Positions 1 through 5,277 of a stretch of 8,720 bases of DNA are shown in pieces (the first letter of the stretch is position 1; every line of letters starts with the position of its first letter). The stretch covers positions 1-8,720 of the forward strand of contig PCVE01000020.1 in the NCBI GenBank assembly GCA_002762705.1. The letters are read 5' to 3'. A program made the translations under genes and the position numbers. Below the pieces are notes generated by a model. The model was not told where the DNA came from, did not search any database, and saw only the letters and a list, made by a program, of their open reading frames with translations. This DNA comes from Candidatus Woesearchaeota archaeon CG11_big_fil_rev_8_21_14_0_20_43_8 (GTDB taxonomy: Archaea; Nanobdellota; Nanobdellia; Woesearchaeales; CG08-08-20-14).

Positions 1-49
1 TGACTTCTTTCGGAATTTTTCCGTGCTCAATTTCTCCATAAACAAACAT
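1..49 (-). CDS. N-terminal fragment of an unidentified leftward gene
   Basis: An ATG on the minus strand at 49 opens a frame that stays open to the window edge and reads MFVYGEIEHGKIPKEV. An in-frame stop lies just upstream (62-64), so 49 is the only ATG start available. The residue mix looks like a real soluble protein N-terminus, and the gene would diverge from the glycosyltransferase gene with 29 bases between the two starts. No clear Shine-Dalgarno motif precedes it; a weak TATA-like stretch (81-90, inside the divergent gene) would give a very short leader. Sixteen residues are too few to identify the family. Confidence 0.4.
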   Translation of the reverse strand, partial: MFVYGEIEHGKIPKEV

Positions 50-56
50 TTAAATT
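49..56 (+). promoter_or_regulatory. TATA box for the glycosyltransferase gene
   Basis: TTTAAATT is centred about 26-27 bases before the ATG at 79. In archaea this spacing places transcription initiation on the start codon, giving a leaderless mRNA, which agrees with the lack of a Shine-Dalgarno motif before 79. The element abuts the start codon of the divergent leftward gene, so the two promoters would overlap. The assignment rests on motif and spacing only. Confidence 0.5.
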
Positions 57-78
57 CCGGACTATTCTCTCGCTAGCA

Positions 79-795
79 ATGGATATAATCTATCTTTCAT
101 ATGGCGATGATGTGAAGAATCACTACAGGACATATTATTCTATACTCACTTTCCAGAACAATAATCTTTCATTCAATGGTAAGATAAAGATCTTCACGAC
201 AGATGAAGGATTCTATGAGGCACTTCCAAAAGTGGATATCTGCAAGTTCGATGGCATACGGGTCCAAGATGACATAAAGAAGTATGGTTTCTTCCATTTT
301 TTCAAGCTGGATTTGTTGCGCAGCCAGAAAGACACGTTCATGTTCGTCGACAGCGACACTTTCTTCCTCTCAGACATAAGTGATCTTTTGGATAATATAC
401 AACCCGGACATGCAGTCATGTTTCAAAAAGAGTACCTGTTGAAAGAGAATCCATTCTATAGGGTGTATCTAGATGGCATCCATCATCTTATCCAGCCAGA
501 CACGGTCATGTATAATTCTGGTGTCATTGGGATCCACAAAAAAGATATCCCATTGATCGGCGATGCATTGCCTATAACCAGAAATATCCTTGACAAGAAA
601 AAAGTCCACACAGCTGAACAATTGGCATTGAGCGCGGTCTTGCAGAAACGACTGAAGATAACAGAAGCATGCCGTCATATGATACATTATTGGAACAGGA
701 AGGATTATTATGATCCAAAGATAAAGAAGATTGTCGACCAGCATAAACAACAGGACAATCGTGAAAATAATATAGAAAAAGAAAAAAATAAATAA
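79..795 (+). CDS. Putative GT8-like glycosyltransferase (GT-A fold)
   Basis: This 238-residue cytoplasmic protein has no signal peptide or membrane helix. It starts with a short beta strand (IIYLSYG), as GT-A nucleotide-sugar enzymes do. FVDSDTFFL at about 89-97 holds a DxD motif (D91, D93), the usual metal and nucleotide-sugar diphosphate ligand. MYNSGVIGI (about 144-152) resembles the N-S-G strand of GT8-type enzymes, AEQLALS (about 179-185) fits the D/E-Q acceptor-side motif, and HYWNRK (about 203-208) lies where a C-terminal metal-binding His is often found. Donor and acceptor cannot be told. It may decorate surface glycans, perhaps the sequon-rich proteins encoded to the right, but nothing ties it to them directly. 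The Lys/Glu/Asn tail (about 228-238) is low complexity and is encoded by the A-rich stretch that forms the opposing operon's T-rich terminator. ATG 79 is the only ATG start in frame. Confidence 0.75.
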   Translation: MDIIYLSYGDDVKNHYRTYYSILTFQNNNLSFNGKIKIFTTDEGFYEALPKVDICKFDGIRVQDDIKKYGFFHFFKLDLLRSQKDTFMFVDSDTFFLSDISDLLDNIQPGHAVMFQKEYLLKENPFYRVYLDGIHHLIQPDTVMYNSGVIGIHKKDIPLIGDALPITRNILDKKKVHTAEQLALSAVLQKRLKITEACRHMIHYWNRKDYYDPKIKKIVDQHKQQDNRENNIEKEKNK

Positions 796-796
796 A
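776..796 (-). terminator. U-rich terminator of the leftward two-gene unit
   Basis: Read on the minus strand just after the lipoprotein stop codon, this stretch is T-rich, with runs of seven and five T (782-788 and 776-780). Archaeal RNA polymerase terminates at such U-rich tracts without needing a hairpin. It lies inside the 3' end of the convergent glycosyltransferase gene, whose stop codon is one base away from the lipoprotein stop codon. Confidence 0.5.
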
Positions 797-1066
797 TTAC
801 CAATCAAGCTTCTCAAGGTCTGAATCCATGTCATCGAGATCTCCCATATCGAGATCATCGCTTGTGGATTCAGCTTCTGTCAGGTCTGTGCTGACCTGAT
901 CGACATCAGCGACACCTGTCGTTGTGGCGACATCTGCCGCGGGTTGAGTTGTTGTACTGGTAGTAGTCTTTGTGTCATCTGCCGTGGTGTCTGCTTTCTG
1001 CCCGCATCCTACGATAAACAGAGCGAACGTGAGCATCAGACCAATCGCGATCATTTTTTTCATCAT
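797..1066 (-). CDS. Small acidic Thr-rich lipoprotein
   Basis: This 89-residue predicted lipoprotein begins MMKKMIAIGL, followed by a hydrophobic stretch and the lipobox I-V-G-C with the lipidated Cys at 21. The mature part is a disordered linker rich in Thr, Ala and Asp (about 27-60), then a strongly acidic tail with a repeated D-L-D/D-M-D pattern (about 70-88) ending in Trp. No enzymatic domain is seen. The tail could bind cations or a basic partner at the cell surface. It lies 35 bases downstream of the gene for the secreted coiled-coil protein on the same strand, so the two probably act together, for example with the lipoprotein as membrane anchor (inference). Start 1066 is preferred over the adjacent Met codon at 1063 because the GAGGTG motif is 8 bases upstream. 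Confidence 0.8.
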   Translation of the reverse strand: MMKKMIAIGLMLTFALFIVGCGQKADTTADDTKTTTSTTTQPAADVATTTGVADVDQVSTDLTEAESTSDDLDMGDLDDMDSDLEKLDW

Positions 1067-1074
1067 TTTTTATG

Positions 1075-1080
1075 CACCTC
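1075..1080 (-). promoter_or_regulatory. Shine-Dalgarno motif of the lipoprotein gene
   Basis: On the minus strand this reads GAGGTG, complementary to the archaeal 16S rRNA 3' end, with 8 bases to the ATG at 1066. It lies after the T-tract that follows the upstream gene, so the lipoprotein can be translated independently if transcription reads through. Confidence 0.65.
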
Positions 1081-1092
1081 TGAAATAAAATC

Positions 1093-1121
1093 AAAAAAAC
1101 TCTACGCTTCCGTAGAGTTTT
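1093..1121 (-). terminator. Hairpin plus T-tract spanning the stop codon of the coiled-coil gene
   Basis: A perfect inverted repeat lies at 1096-1121: the 8-bp core ACTCTACG/CGTAGAGT extends to 11 bp with A-T pairs, around the 4-base loop GAAG (minus strand). On the minus strand the 3' arm runs into seven consecutive T (1099-1093), then G, A and four more T. This is the layout of an intrinsic terminator. The 3' arm contains the TAG stop codon (1102-1104) of the 642-residue protein, so a ribosome at the end of that gene would cover the stem. It probably sets how much transcript reaches the lipoprotein gene, or protects the mRNA 3' end. Structure and T-tract are seen; function is inferred. Confidence 0.6.
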
Positions 1122-3030
1122 CTGTTGTGGTGGTCGCATCTGCCAACAAGACTGCGCCGCCTGCTGTACCACCTTCGATCTTGCAGACGTTATTGATGCA
1201 TTTCGCAGTACCTGAACAGCTTGGGTCATTAGACATCACTGTTGGGCACATCATCCCTGCGCATCTTTTAGCTATGTCTTCTTTCCACATATCTGCGTTG
1301 TCTTCATGTACAGCCATGACTTTTCCACCAGCGCCGCATCCGCAGCATCCAGCATTCACGCGGACGCAATCACTGTCTTCACTGCATGATTTTTTGACCA
1401 GGCATTCAGTCTCCCAGTTTCTTATGCATTCTTTTTTTGCTGCGCACCAAGTATATCCTGCTGATGCTTTGCATCCGTGTTCATCCTCATCTCCTCCGAG
1501 GATTGGAACTGGTCTTGGATCAATGGCAACTGAGCCATCGTCGTCGACGACAACATATTCCCTATCATCTGAACCGGTCTCGTCATCAGCGCCGCATTTT
1601 GAGATATCTCCGCCAGCAGCTTTTATTTCTCTTACAATCTCTTTTAGAAGACTGTGGGCTTTTTCAATCTTGTTCTCTGCCTGCTTGATCAATGTGTGCG
1701 TTTTTGTGACGTAATCTTTTGCGTTCGCATCGTCATTTGACTTCGCATCAGCTAGGTATTTCCTTGCAGTCTCATAATCCTCCTTTGCAGAGGCGACTAG
1801 TGAACTGAAGTCATCAATCTTCGAATCGATACCAGCAACATCGATACCCTGCTCTTCAAGTGAAAGAACTGCGCAGTCAAGCTTCCCTTCAAGATGCTCA
1901 GCTCTTTTGACAACATTGCCAACAGTTCCTACAACGACTTTCGCTGCATCTCTCTTCGCATCTTCCTTGATGTCTTTCCATAAAGATGCAACTTCTGAAG
2001 CGATCTTCTTGATATCGTCTTTTGTGGTCGCCGCATCAAGCCTTGTCGCTAGAGCTTCTAGCTTGCTGATCGCAGAATCGACTTCTGACTCGATGTCTGA
2101 AGAATCGGTGGATGTGATATATTCTGAAGAACCTGCTTTCTCTTTTATCTTTTTCAGATGTTCGATAGCCGCTTTTATGCTTTTGTAGACATATTCTTTG
2201 GCAGCCGCTTGCGCCTTGTCCTGATCTGCTTTGCAGCCATCGCTATCCTTGCATGCAGCGATCTTCGCTTTCAATTTATCAAATTCATCTTTTTTATCTT
2301 TGAAGTCTTTTACAAGATCCACATAGTTCTTCTTTGCCAAGTCATAGCGATTTTTTGCTTCTGAAAGTTTGTTCTGAGCGATGATTCGTGATTTGAACAT
2401 CTCTTCTTTTTTCACTTCCATAAGCTTTAAGTTCTTTAGCTTGTCAACTGCGTCTGTTCCATTCAAGAGATTCTTCTGCTGAGCTCTTGTCAGGTGAGAT
2501 AGGACTTGTGCTTTATCCGCAGTCAATCCATTGAACATATCAGTGACTTTGTCTTTTAGTATAGTATCATTTGATAATCTTTGGATGTTCCTGAGCCTAT
2601 ATTCAGCGACATTTGTCACAACCTTTGCGATCTCAGGTCTTGCCTGGACAAACTGTTTCATCTTAGCTGTCCTGATATCCTGGTTAATCAATGCTGGGCG
2701 AGGTTTTTCTGTACCATCGACAACAGGCTTTGGTTCGAATTGTTTCTTGATCTCTTTTCCCATGCCAGTGCCTTGATTGCACTCAGTCTTTGCCTGGACA
2801 GGTGATACATCTGGGTGTTTCTTGATGTATTCACGGATGCAACTATCTGTCGCAGCATCAGCGGCTACTGCCGGATTGATAAGATTTTGCTTTCCAACTA
2901 CTGCTTTTGGCGGTACATTAGCCACTGTTGTTGGTTTTGCATCTGTTCCTGTATTTTCATTCTCTGCGTATACTGATATCATACTAATAATGAATACCAG
3001 CAGCATTAGAATCGCACTGATTTTTTTCAT
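1102..3030 (-). CDS. Secreted coiled-coil protein with cysteine-rich C-terminal domain
   Basis: This 642-residue protein has a Sec signal peptide (KK, hydrophobic core, likely cut after VYA at 22). Residues 25-115 are Pro/Thr/Val-rich with one Cys pair (C64, C84). Residues about 120-300 and 312-470 are Lys/Glu/Ala-rich and predicted helical, largely coiled coil. After an acidic linker (480-517) comes a Cys-rich end: a first module with C520, C529, C535 and C543 around GYTWC and WETEC, then ten Cys from C549 to C616 including the cluster GCCGCGAGG (561-569). The second module resembles, from memory, the bacterial 'eight-cysteine-cluster' type of domain. The even number of Cys (20) suits disulfides in a secreted protein. 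A short Thr-rich tail ends it, and no C-terminal anchor is seen. It is the first gene of a unit with the lipoprotein gene. Function is unknown; a surface stalk with a disulfide-stabilised binding head is a reasonable guess. Confidence 0.85.
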   Translation of the reverse strand: MKKISAILMLLVFIISMISVYAENENTGTDAKPTTVANVPPKAVVGKQNLINPAVAADAATDSCIREYIKKHPDVSPVQAKTECNQGTGMGKEIKKQFEPKPVVDGTEKPRPALINQDIRTAKMKQFVQARPEIAKVVTNVAEYRLRNIQRLSNDTILKDKVTDMFNGLTADKAQVLSHLTRAQQKNLLNGTDAVDKLKNLKLMEVKKEEMFKSRIIAQNKLSEAKNRYDLAKKNYVDLVKDFKDKKDEFDKLKAKIAACKDSDGCKADQDKAQAAAKEYVYKSIKAAIEHLKKIKEKAGSSEYITSTDSSDIESEVDSAISKLEALATRLDAATTKDDIKKIASEVASLWKDIKEDAKRDAAKVVVGTVGNVVKRAEHLEGKLDCAVLSLEEQGIDVAGIDSKIDDFSSLVASAKEDYETARKYLADAKSNDDANAKDYVTKTHTLIKQAENKIEKAHSLLKEIVREIKAAGGDISKCGADDETGSDDREYVVVDDDGSVAIDPRPVPILGGDEDEHGCKASAGYTWCAAKKECIRNWETECLVKKSCSEDSDCVRVNAGCCGCGAGGKVMAVHEDNADMWKEDIAKRCAGMMCPTVMSNDPSCSGTAKCINNVCKIEGGTAGGAVLLADATTTTENSTEA

Positions 3031-3038
3031 TTTTTGTT

Positions 3039-3046
3039 ACCTCCTC
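3039..3046 (-). promoter_or_regulatory. Strong Shine-Dalgarno motif of the coiled-coil protein gene
   Basis: On the minus strand this reads GAGGAGGT, 8 bases before the ATG at 3030. It fixes that start and shows that the mRNA has a leader, in agreement with the predicted transcription start near 3073. Confidence 0.75.
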
Positions 3047-3081
3047 AACTGGACTACTTTTTTGTATATTGGTAGTGTTTC

Positions 3082-3097
3082 TACACCATTTGGTGTA
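3082..3097. promoter_or_regulatory. 16-bp perfect palindrome, likely operator
   Basis: TACACCA-TT-TGGTGTA has two perfect 7-bp arms and a 2-bp spacer. It begins inside the downstream edge of the leftward TATA box and extends toward the predicted transcription start. A dimeric regulator bound here would block RNA polymerase recruitment, the common archaeal mode of repression. The half-sites are one helical turn apart or less, suiting a dimeric HTH or ribbon-helix-helix protein. The regulator is not known; the divergently encoded winged-helix membrane protein is one candidate. Confidence 0.55.
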
Positions 3098-3103
3098 TAT
3101 AAA
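3096..3103 (-). promoter_or_regulatory. TATA box of the leftward two-gene unit
   Basis: The minus strand reads TTTATATA, preceded by a run of six A that fits a BRE-like purine-rich element. The predicted transcription start is about 26 bases downstream, near 3073, which gives a leader of about 40 nt carrying the GAGGAGGT motif. It overlaps the palindrome at 3082-3097 by two bases. Confidence 0.65.
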
Positions 3104-3272
3104 TTTTTTGCCAGCTGATATTCATTCGAAGCTTCTTGTTGCTTATAAAGACACTTTCATTGATTAGATTTTAAAGCTTGATACTATCCCCTAACACTTT
3201 ATAAGTCTGTTTTTGAATCTTTTTTGCAAAACGGAGTAAGAAATATCCTTTGATTGTTTTCTGATAATAAGA
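3104..3272. other. Non-coding divergent intergenic stretch
   Basis: No convincing gene is present. Visible elements are the palindrome GAAGCTTC (3128-3135), a TATA-like CTTATAAAG (3142-3150), its exact reverse complement CTTTATAAG (3197-3205), and a T-rich tract around 3209-3226. The two TATA-like elements could be facing promoters or the arms of a long stem, and the T-tract could end a short rightward RNA. None of this can be decided from sequence alone. Confidence 0.4.
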
Positions 3273-3295
3273 TATATATATAATCTTTATAAATA
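3273..3295 (+). promoter_or_regulatory. TATA region of the rightward surface operon
   Basis: Two overlapping candidates are present: TATATATATAAT (3273-3284), centred about 26 bases before ATG 3304, and TTTATAAATA (3286-3295), which would start transcription near 3316. The first fits a leaderless mRNA beginning at ATG 3304. The second would leave only a short leader before ATG 3328. No other promoter is visible between here and 8720, so this probably drives the whole operon. Confidence 0.55.
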
Positions 3296-3303
3296 TTAGA
3301 TTG

Positions 3304-3978
3304 ATGGGTGGAGAAAGGTCAATCTGTATGATCGGTATACTTCTATTGTTTCCAATACTGGTAAGCGCAGCCACAATATCCGGTACTGTTTATGATATAA
3401 ATCTGGATCCGCTTGATGATGTCGTTGTGGAAATAAATACCACGCCGAACCAAAAAATGGTCTCAAGAGCCGGCACATATTCATTCACTGCGCCTGTCGG
3501 ATCATACATGATAAAAGCGAGCCATGTCGAAGCCGGGCAGATCGATACATATGCAGTAGAGAATATCACTGTGGAAAGTGATGGTGACTTCATCCTTGAC
3601 ATGTTCACTTTTCCTGATTTTTCGGAGAATGAAAGATTGTTCGATGATGGGATTGTCATTGATGATACTTTGCTCGAAGGATCATCAAAATCAGATCTTC
3701 CGCTAATCTTTGTGCTGTTAGGTAGTTCAATATTGGTGTTTGTTGTGGCCTTTATCGTATTATCCAAGAAAAAGAGATCTGATCTAGGCGATGATTGTTC
3801 GCAGGAATTAGTATCTATCCTGAAAAAGAATGGCGGGAGGATGACACAAAAAGAGATCCGAAAAGAAATACCCTTATCAGAATCAAAGATAAGTCTTATG
3901 ATAACAGATCTTGAATCACAAGGAAGACTCAAGAAAATAAAGAAAGGCAGGGGGAATGTGGTAATACTAACTAAATAA
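3304..3978 (+). CDS. Membrane-spanning protein with extracellular beta-sandwich and cytoplasmic winged-helix domain
   Basis: From ATG 3304 the product has 224 residues. A signal peptide or N-terminal helix (about 8-22, ending VSA) is followed by ATISGTVYDINLDPLDDVVV and a strand-rich region to about 104, like the carboxypeptidase regulatory-like fold. A flexible acidic stretch precedes one membrane helix (about 132-153), which ends in the stop-transfer sequence SKKKR. Residues about 165-224 look like a winged-helix DNA-binding domain: an ELVSILKKNGG helix, then MTQKEIRKEIPLSESKISLMI as the helix-turn-helix and a basic wing with KIKKGRG. The layout resembles archaeal membrane proteins of the COG2512 type. 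The two sequons (N45, N87) lie in the predicted outside part, supporting the topology. It leads the pilin-like operon and probably regulates it or the divergent unit. ATG 3328 (after GGAGAAAGGT) and TTG 3301 are alternative starts; 3304 is preferred for TATA spacing and for its Arg before the hydrophobic core. Confidence 0.75.
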   Translation: MGGERSICMIGILLLFPILVSAATISGTVYDINLDPLDDVVVEINTTPNQKMVSRAGTYSFTAPVGSYMIKASHVEAGQIDTYAVENITVESDGDFILDMFTFPDFSENERLFDDGIVIDDTLLEGSSKSDLPLIFVLLGSSILVFVVAFIVLSKKKRSDLGDDCSQELVSILKKNGGRMTQKEIRKEIPLSESKISLMITDLESQGRLKKIKKGRGNVVILTK

Positions 3979-3979
3979 A

Positions 3980-4429
3980 ATGCGAAGGATGAAAAAAAGA
4001 GGTCAGGCAGCGATAGAATTCCTGTATATACATGGGTGGGCGATTTTTGCAGTGATGGCTATCCTTGGAGCGGCAACATATATGGGTGTCGGCGGCCATG
4101 AATTCTTGACTGGTGAGAATTGCGGTTTTTTTGGCGGCTTGATCTGTGAAGATTTCGAATATCATGAAAATTTCATGTCGTTGTCTATCCGGAATGGGCT
4201 TGGATATGGGATCAATCGGATCAATCTTAGTTTGCATGGCGAAGATTGGGAAGGTGTACCAGAGAACACTTCTGAGATGATGAGGAACAATGAGAATATT
4301 TTCTTTGTCATACCATGCAACCTATCAAGCGGCATGAACGATCTCAAAATCAAGGTGCAATATACAATCACGCAGACAATGCATAATTACACGAGTGTCG
4401 GTTCGATGAGAGTCAAAGTTATCGATTAG
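3980..4429 (+). CDS. Class III signal peptide pilin-like protein 1
   Basis: This 149-residue protein begins MRRMKKRG|QAAIEFLYIHGW. Basic residues, Gly at -1, Gln at +1 and Glu at +5 before a 25-residue hydrophobic helix are the hallmark of archaeal type IV pilins cut by an EppA/FlaK/PibD-type prepilin peptidase. The ectodomain is small and strand-rich, with C48 and C56 spaced like a disulfide pair (C-8-C, then EDFEYHENFMSLSIRNGLG), a further C113, and four sequons (N82, N96, N114, N136). This C...C-D-F...N-G-L-G pattern is familiar from pilin-like proteins of DPANN archaea. The start lies one base after the stop of the winged-helix gene, without a good Shine-Dalgarno motif, so translation is probably coupled. 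Met4 (3989) is an alternative start. It is probably a filament subunit or pseudopilin, though which filament is unknown. Confidence 0.8.
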   Translation: MRRMKKRGQAAIEFLYIHGWAIFAVMAILGAATYMGVGGHEFLTGENCGFFGGLICEDFEYHENFMSLSIRNGLGYGINRINLSLHGEDWEGVPENTSEMMRNNENIFFVIPCNLSSGMNDLKIKVQYTITQTMHNYTSVGSMRVKVID

Positions 4430-4447
4430 AAAGGATGGTGAAGCTCA

Positions 4448-4885
4448 ATGTGTTGTAAAATAAAACGTGGGAAAAGACGAGCCCAGATAAGCATGGAATA
4501 CCTGACGATTGTCGGGTTTGTGATGGTGATAATCATCCCTATGCTTGTCATCTTCTATGATTTCAAGAGCGAAGCCGCTGATACAATCAGATCAAGTCAG
4601 GTCAGGCAGGTTGGCATGAAAATAGTGGATACTGCTGAGACGATCTATTTTCTCGGTGAACCATCGAGCACTTTGCTTAGGATCTATCTTCCAGACAAGA
4701 TCCAAAGTGTCGAGATGCTTGGGCGAGAGATCGTATTCAACATCAGCACACGTGTCGGTGTAGACCAGATAGTCATGCTTTCAGAAGTCAATGTCACTGG
4801 GACAATACCGAATAATGCAGGGCTTCACAATATGAGATTCCAATCACATGGCACATATGTAGACATAAATCCTTTGGTGGGATGA
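4448..4885 (+). CDS. Class III signal peptide pilin-like protein 2
   Basis: This 145-residue protein has a 12-residue basic leader with two Cys (MCCKIKRGKRRA) followed by QISMEYLTIVGF and a hydrophobic helix to about 37. Glu sits at +5 after Gln+1, as in archaeal pilins and archaellins, but -1 is Ala rather than Gly; some PibD-type peptidases are known to accept Ala. After the helix an amphipathic segment (about 42-68) leads to the strand-rich region DTAETIYFLGEPSSTLLRIY and a short C-terminus. Two sequons are present (N98, N115). GGATGGTGA ends 6 bases before the ATG, supporting the start. The 18-base gap before it is the largest in the operon, and its stop overlaps the next start by four bases. 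It is probably a structural pilin or minor pilin. Confidence 0.8.
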   Translation: MCCKIKRGKRRAQISMEYLTIVGFVMVIIIPMLVIFYDFKSEAADTIRSSQVRQVGMKIVDTAETIYFLGEPSSTLLRIYLPDKIQSVEMLGREIVFNISTRVGVDQIVMLSEVNVTGTIPNNAGLHNMRFQSHGTYVDINPLVG

Positions 4886-5277
4886 TGATGAGAAAAGGGC
4901 AGGTCGCTTATGAATTCGTGACACTTGTCGCAGTGTCTTTCACATTGCTAGTCATATTCATGTTTGTCGTGCTTGAACGTACAGAAAGCATAGGGACTGA
5001 GAATGAATACAATCATCTTATAGATATGGCACGTTCTGTCCAGATTGAACTATATCTTGCGGATTCTATCGGAGACGGTTATTCAAGGATGATCATATTG
5101 CCAGAAAGATTGGATAATAGATACAATTATTCTATCCATGTCACTAACAATACACTTATCACCGCAAGTGATAATTATCAGTACACTTTGGTAGTCCCTT
5201 TGATCGGAGGAGATATTGCGAAGGGAAACAATACAATAAACAAGACTGCTGGAAAGGTGATGGTCACAAATGATTAA
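4882..5277 (+). CDS. Class III signal peptide pilin-like protein 3
   Basis: This 131-residue protein begins MMMRKG|QVAYEFVTLVAV, with Gly -1, Gln +1 and Glu +5, then a hydrophobic helix to about 31. The helix continues as an amphipathic stretch (about 36-61, NHLIDMARSVQIELYLA), followed by DGYSRMIILPERL, NYSIHVTNNTL and VPLIGGDIAKGNNTINKTAG, strand-rich and with four sequons (N82, N89, N116, N120). This order (GYSR...LP...Y-I...N-T...G-N-N-T-I) is familiar from small DPANN pilin-like proteins. The start overlaps the previous stop (ATGA). The ATG triplets at 4882, 4885 and 4888 are all possible; GGTGG at 4876-4880 is best spaced (7 bases) for 4888, which would shorten the leader by two residues and leave the cleavage site intact. 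Confidence 0.8.
   Translation: MMMRKGQVAYEFVTLVAVSFTLLVIFMFVVLERTESIGTENEYNHLIDMARSVQIELYLADSIGDGYSRMIILPERLDNRYNYSIHVTNNTLITASDNYQYTLVVPLIGGDIAKGNNTINKTAGKVMVTND

Noticed and set aside
833..856. Short direct repeat ATCGAGATC twice in the lipoprotein gene
   Set aside because: It reflects the repeated Asp-Leu-Asp coding of the acidic tail and is too short to indicate a separate element.
469..858. Leftward open frame antisense to the glycosyltransferase
   Set aside because: It spans the convergent 3' ends of two well-supported genes and has no family-like motifs or start signals.
944..1714. Rightward open frame of 256 codons
   Set aside because: It lies opposite the coiled-coil protein gene, is low-complexity and Ser/His/Pro-rich, has no ribosome site, and mirrors the codon bias of the real leftward gene.
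3301..3303. TTG as start of the winged-helix membrane protein
   Set aside because: ATG follows immediately at 3304 at the right distance from a TATA box; the TTG adds one residue and has no signal of its own.
3171..3374. Leftward 67-codon frame in the divergent promoter region
   Set aside because: It overlaps the signal-peptide codons of the winged-helix gene and the TATA region; its product is unremarkable and no start signal precedes it.
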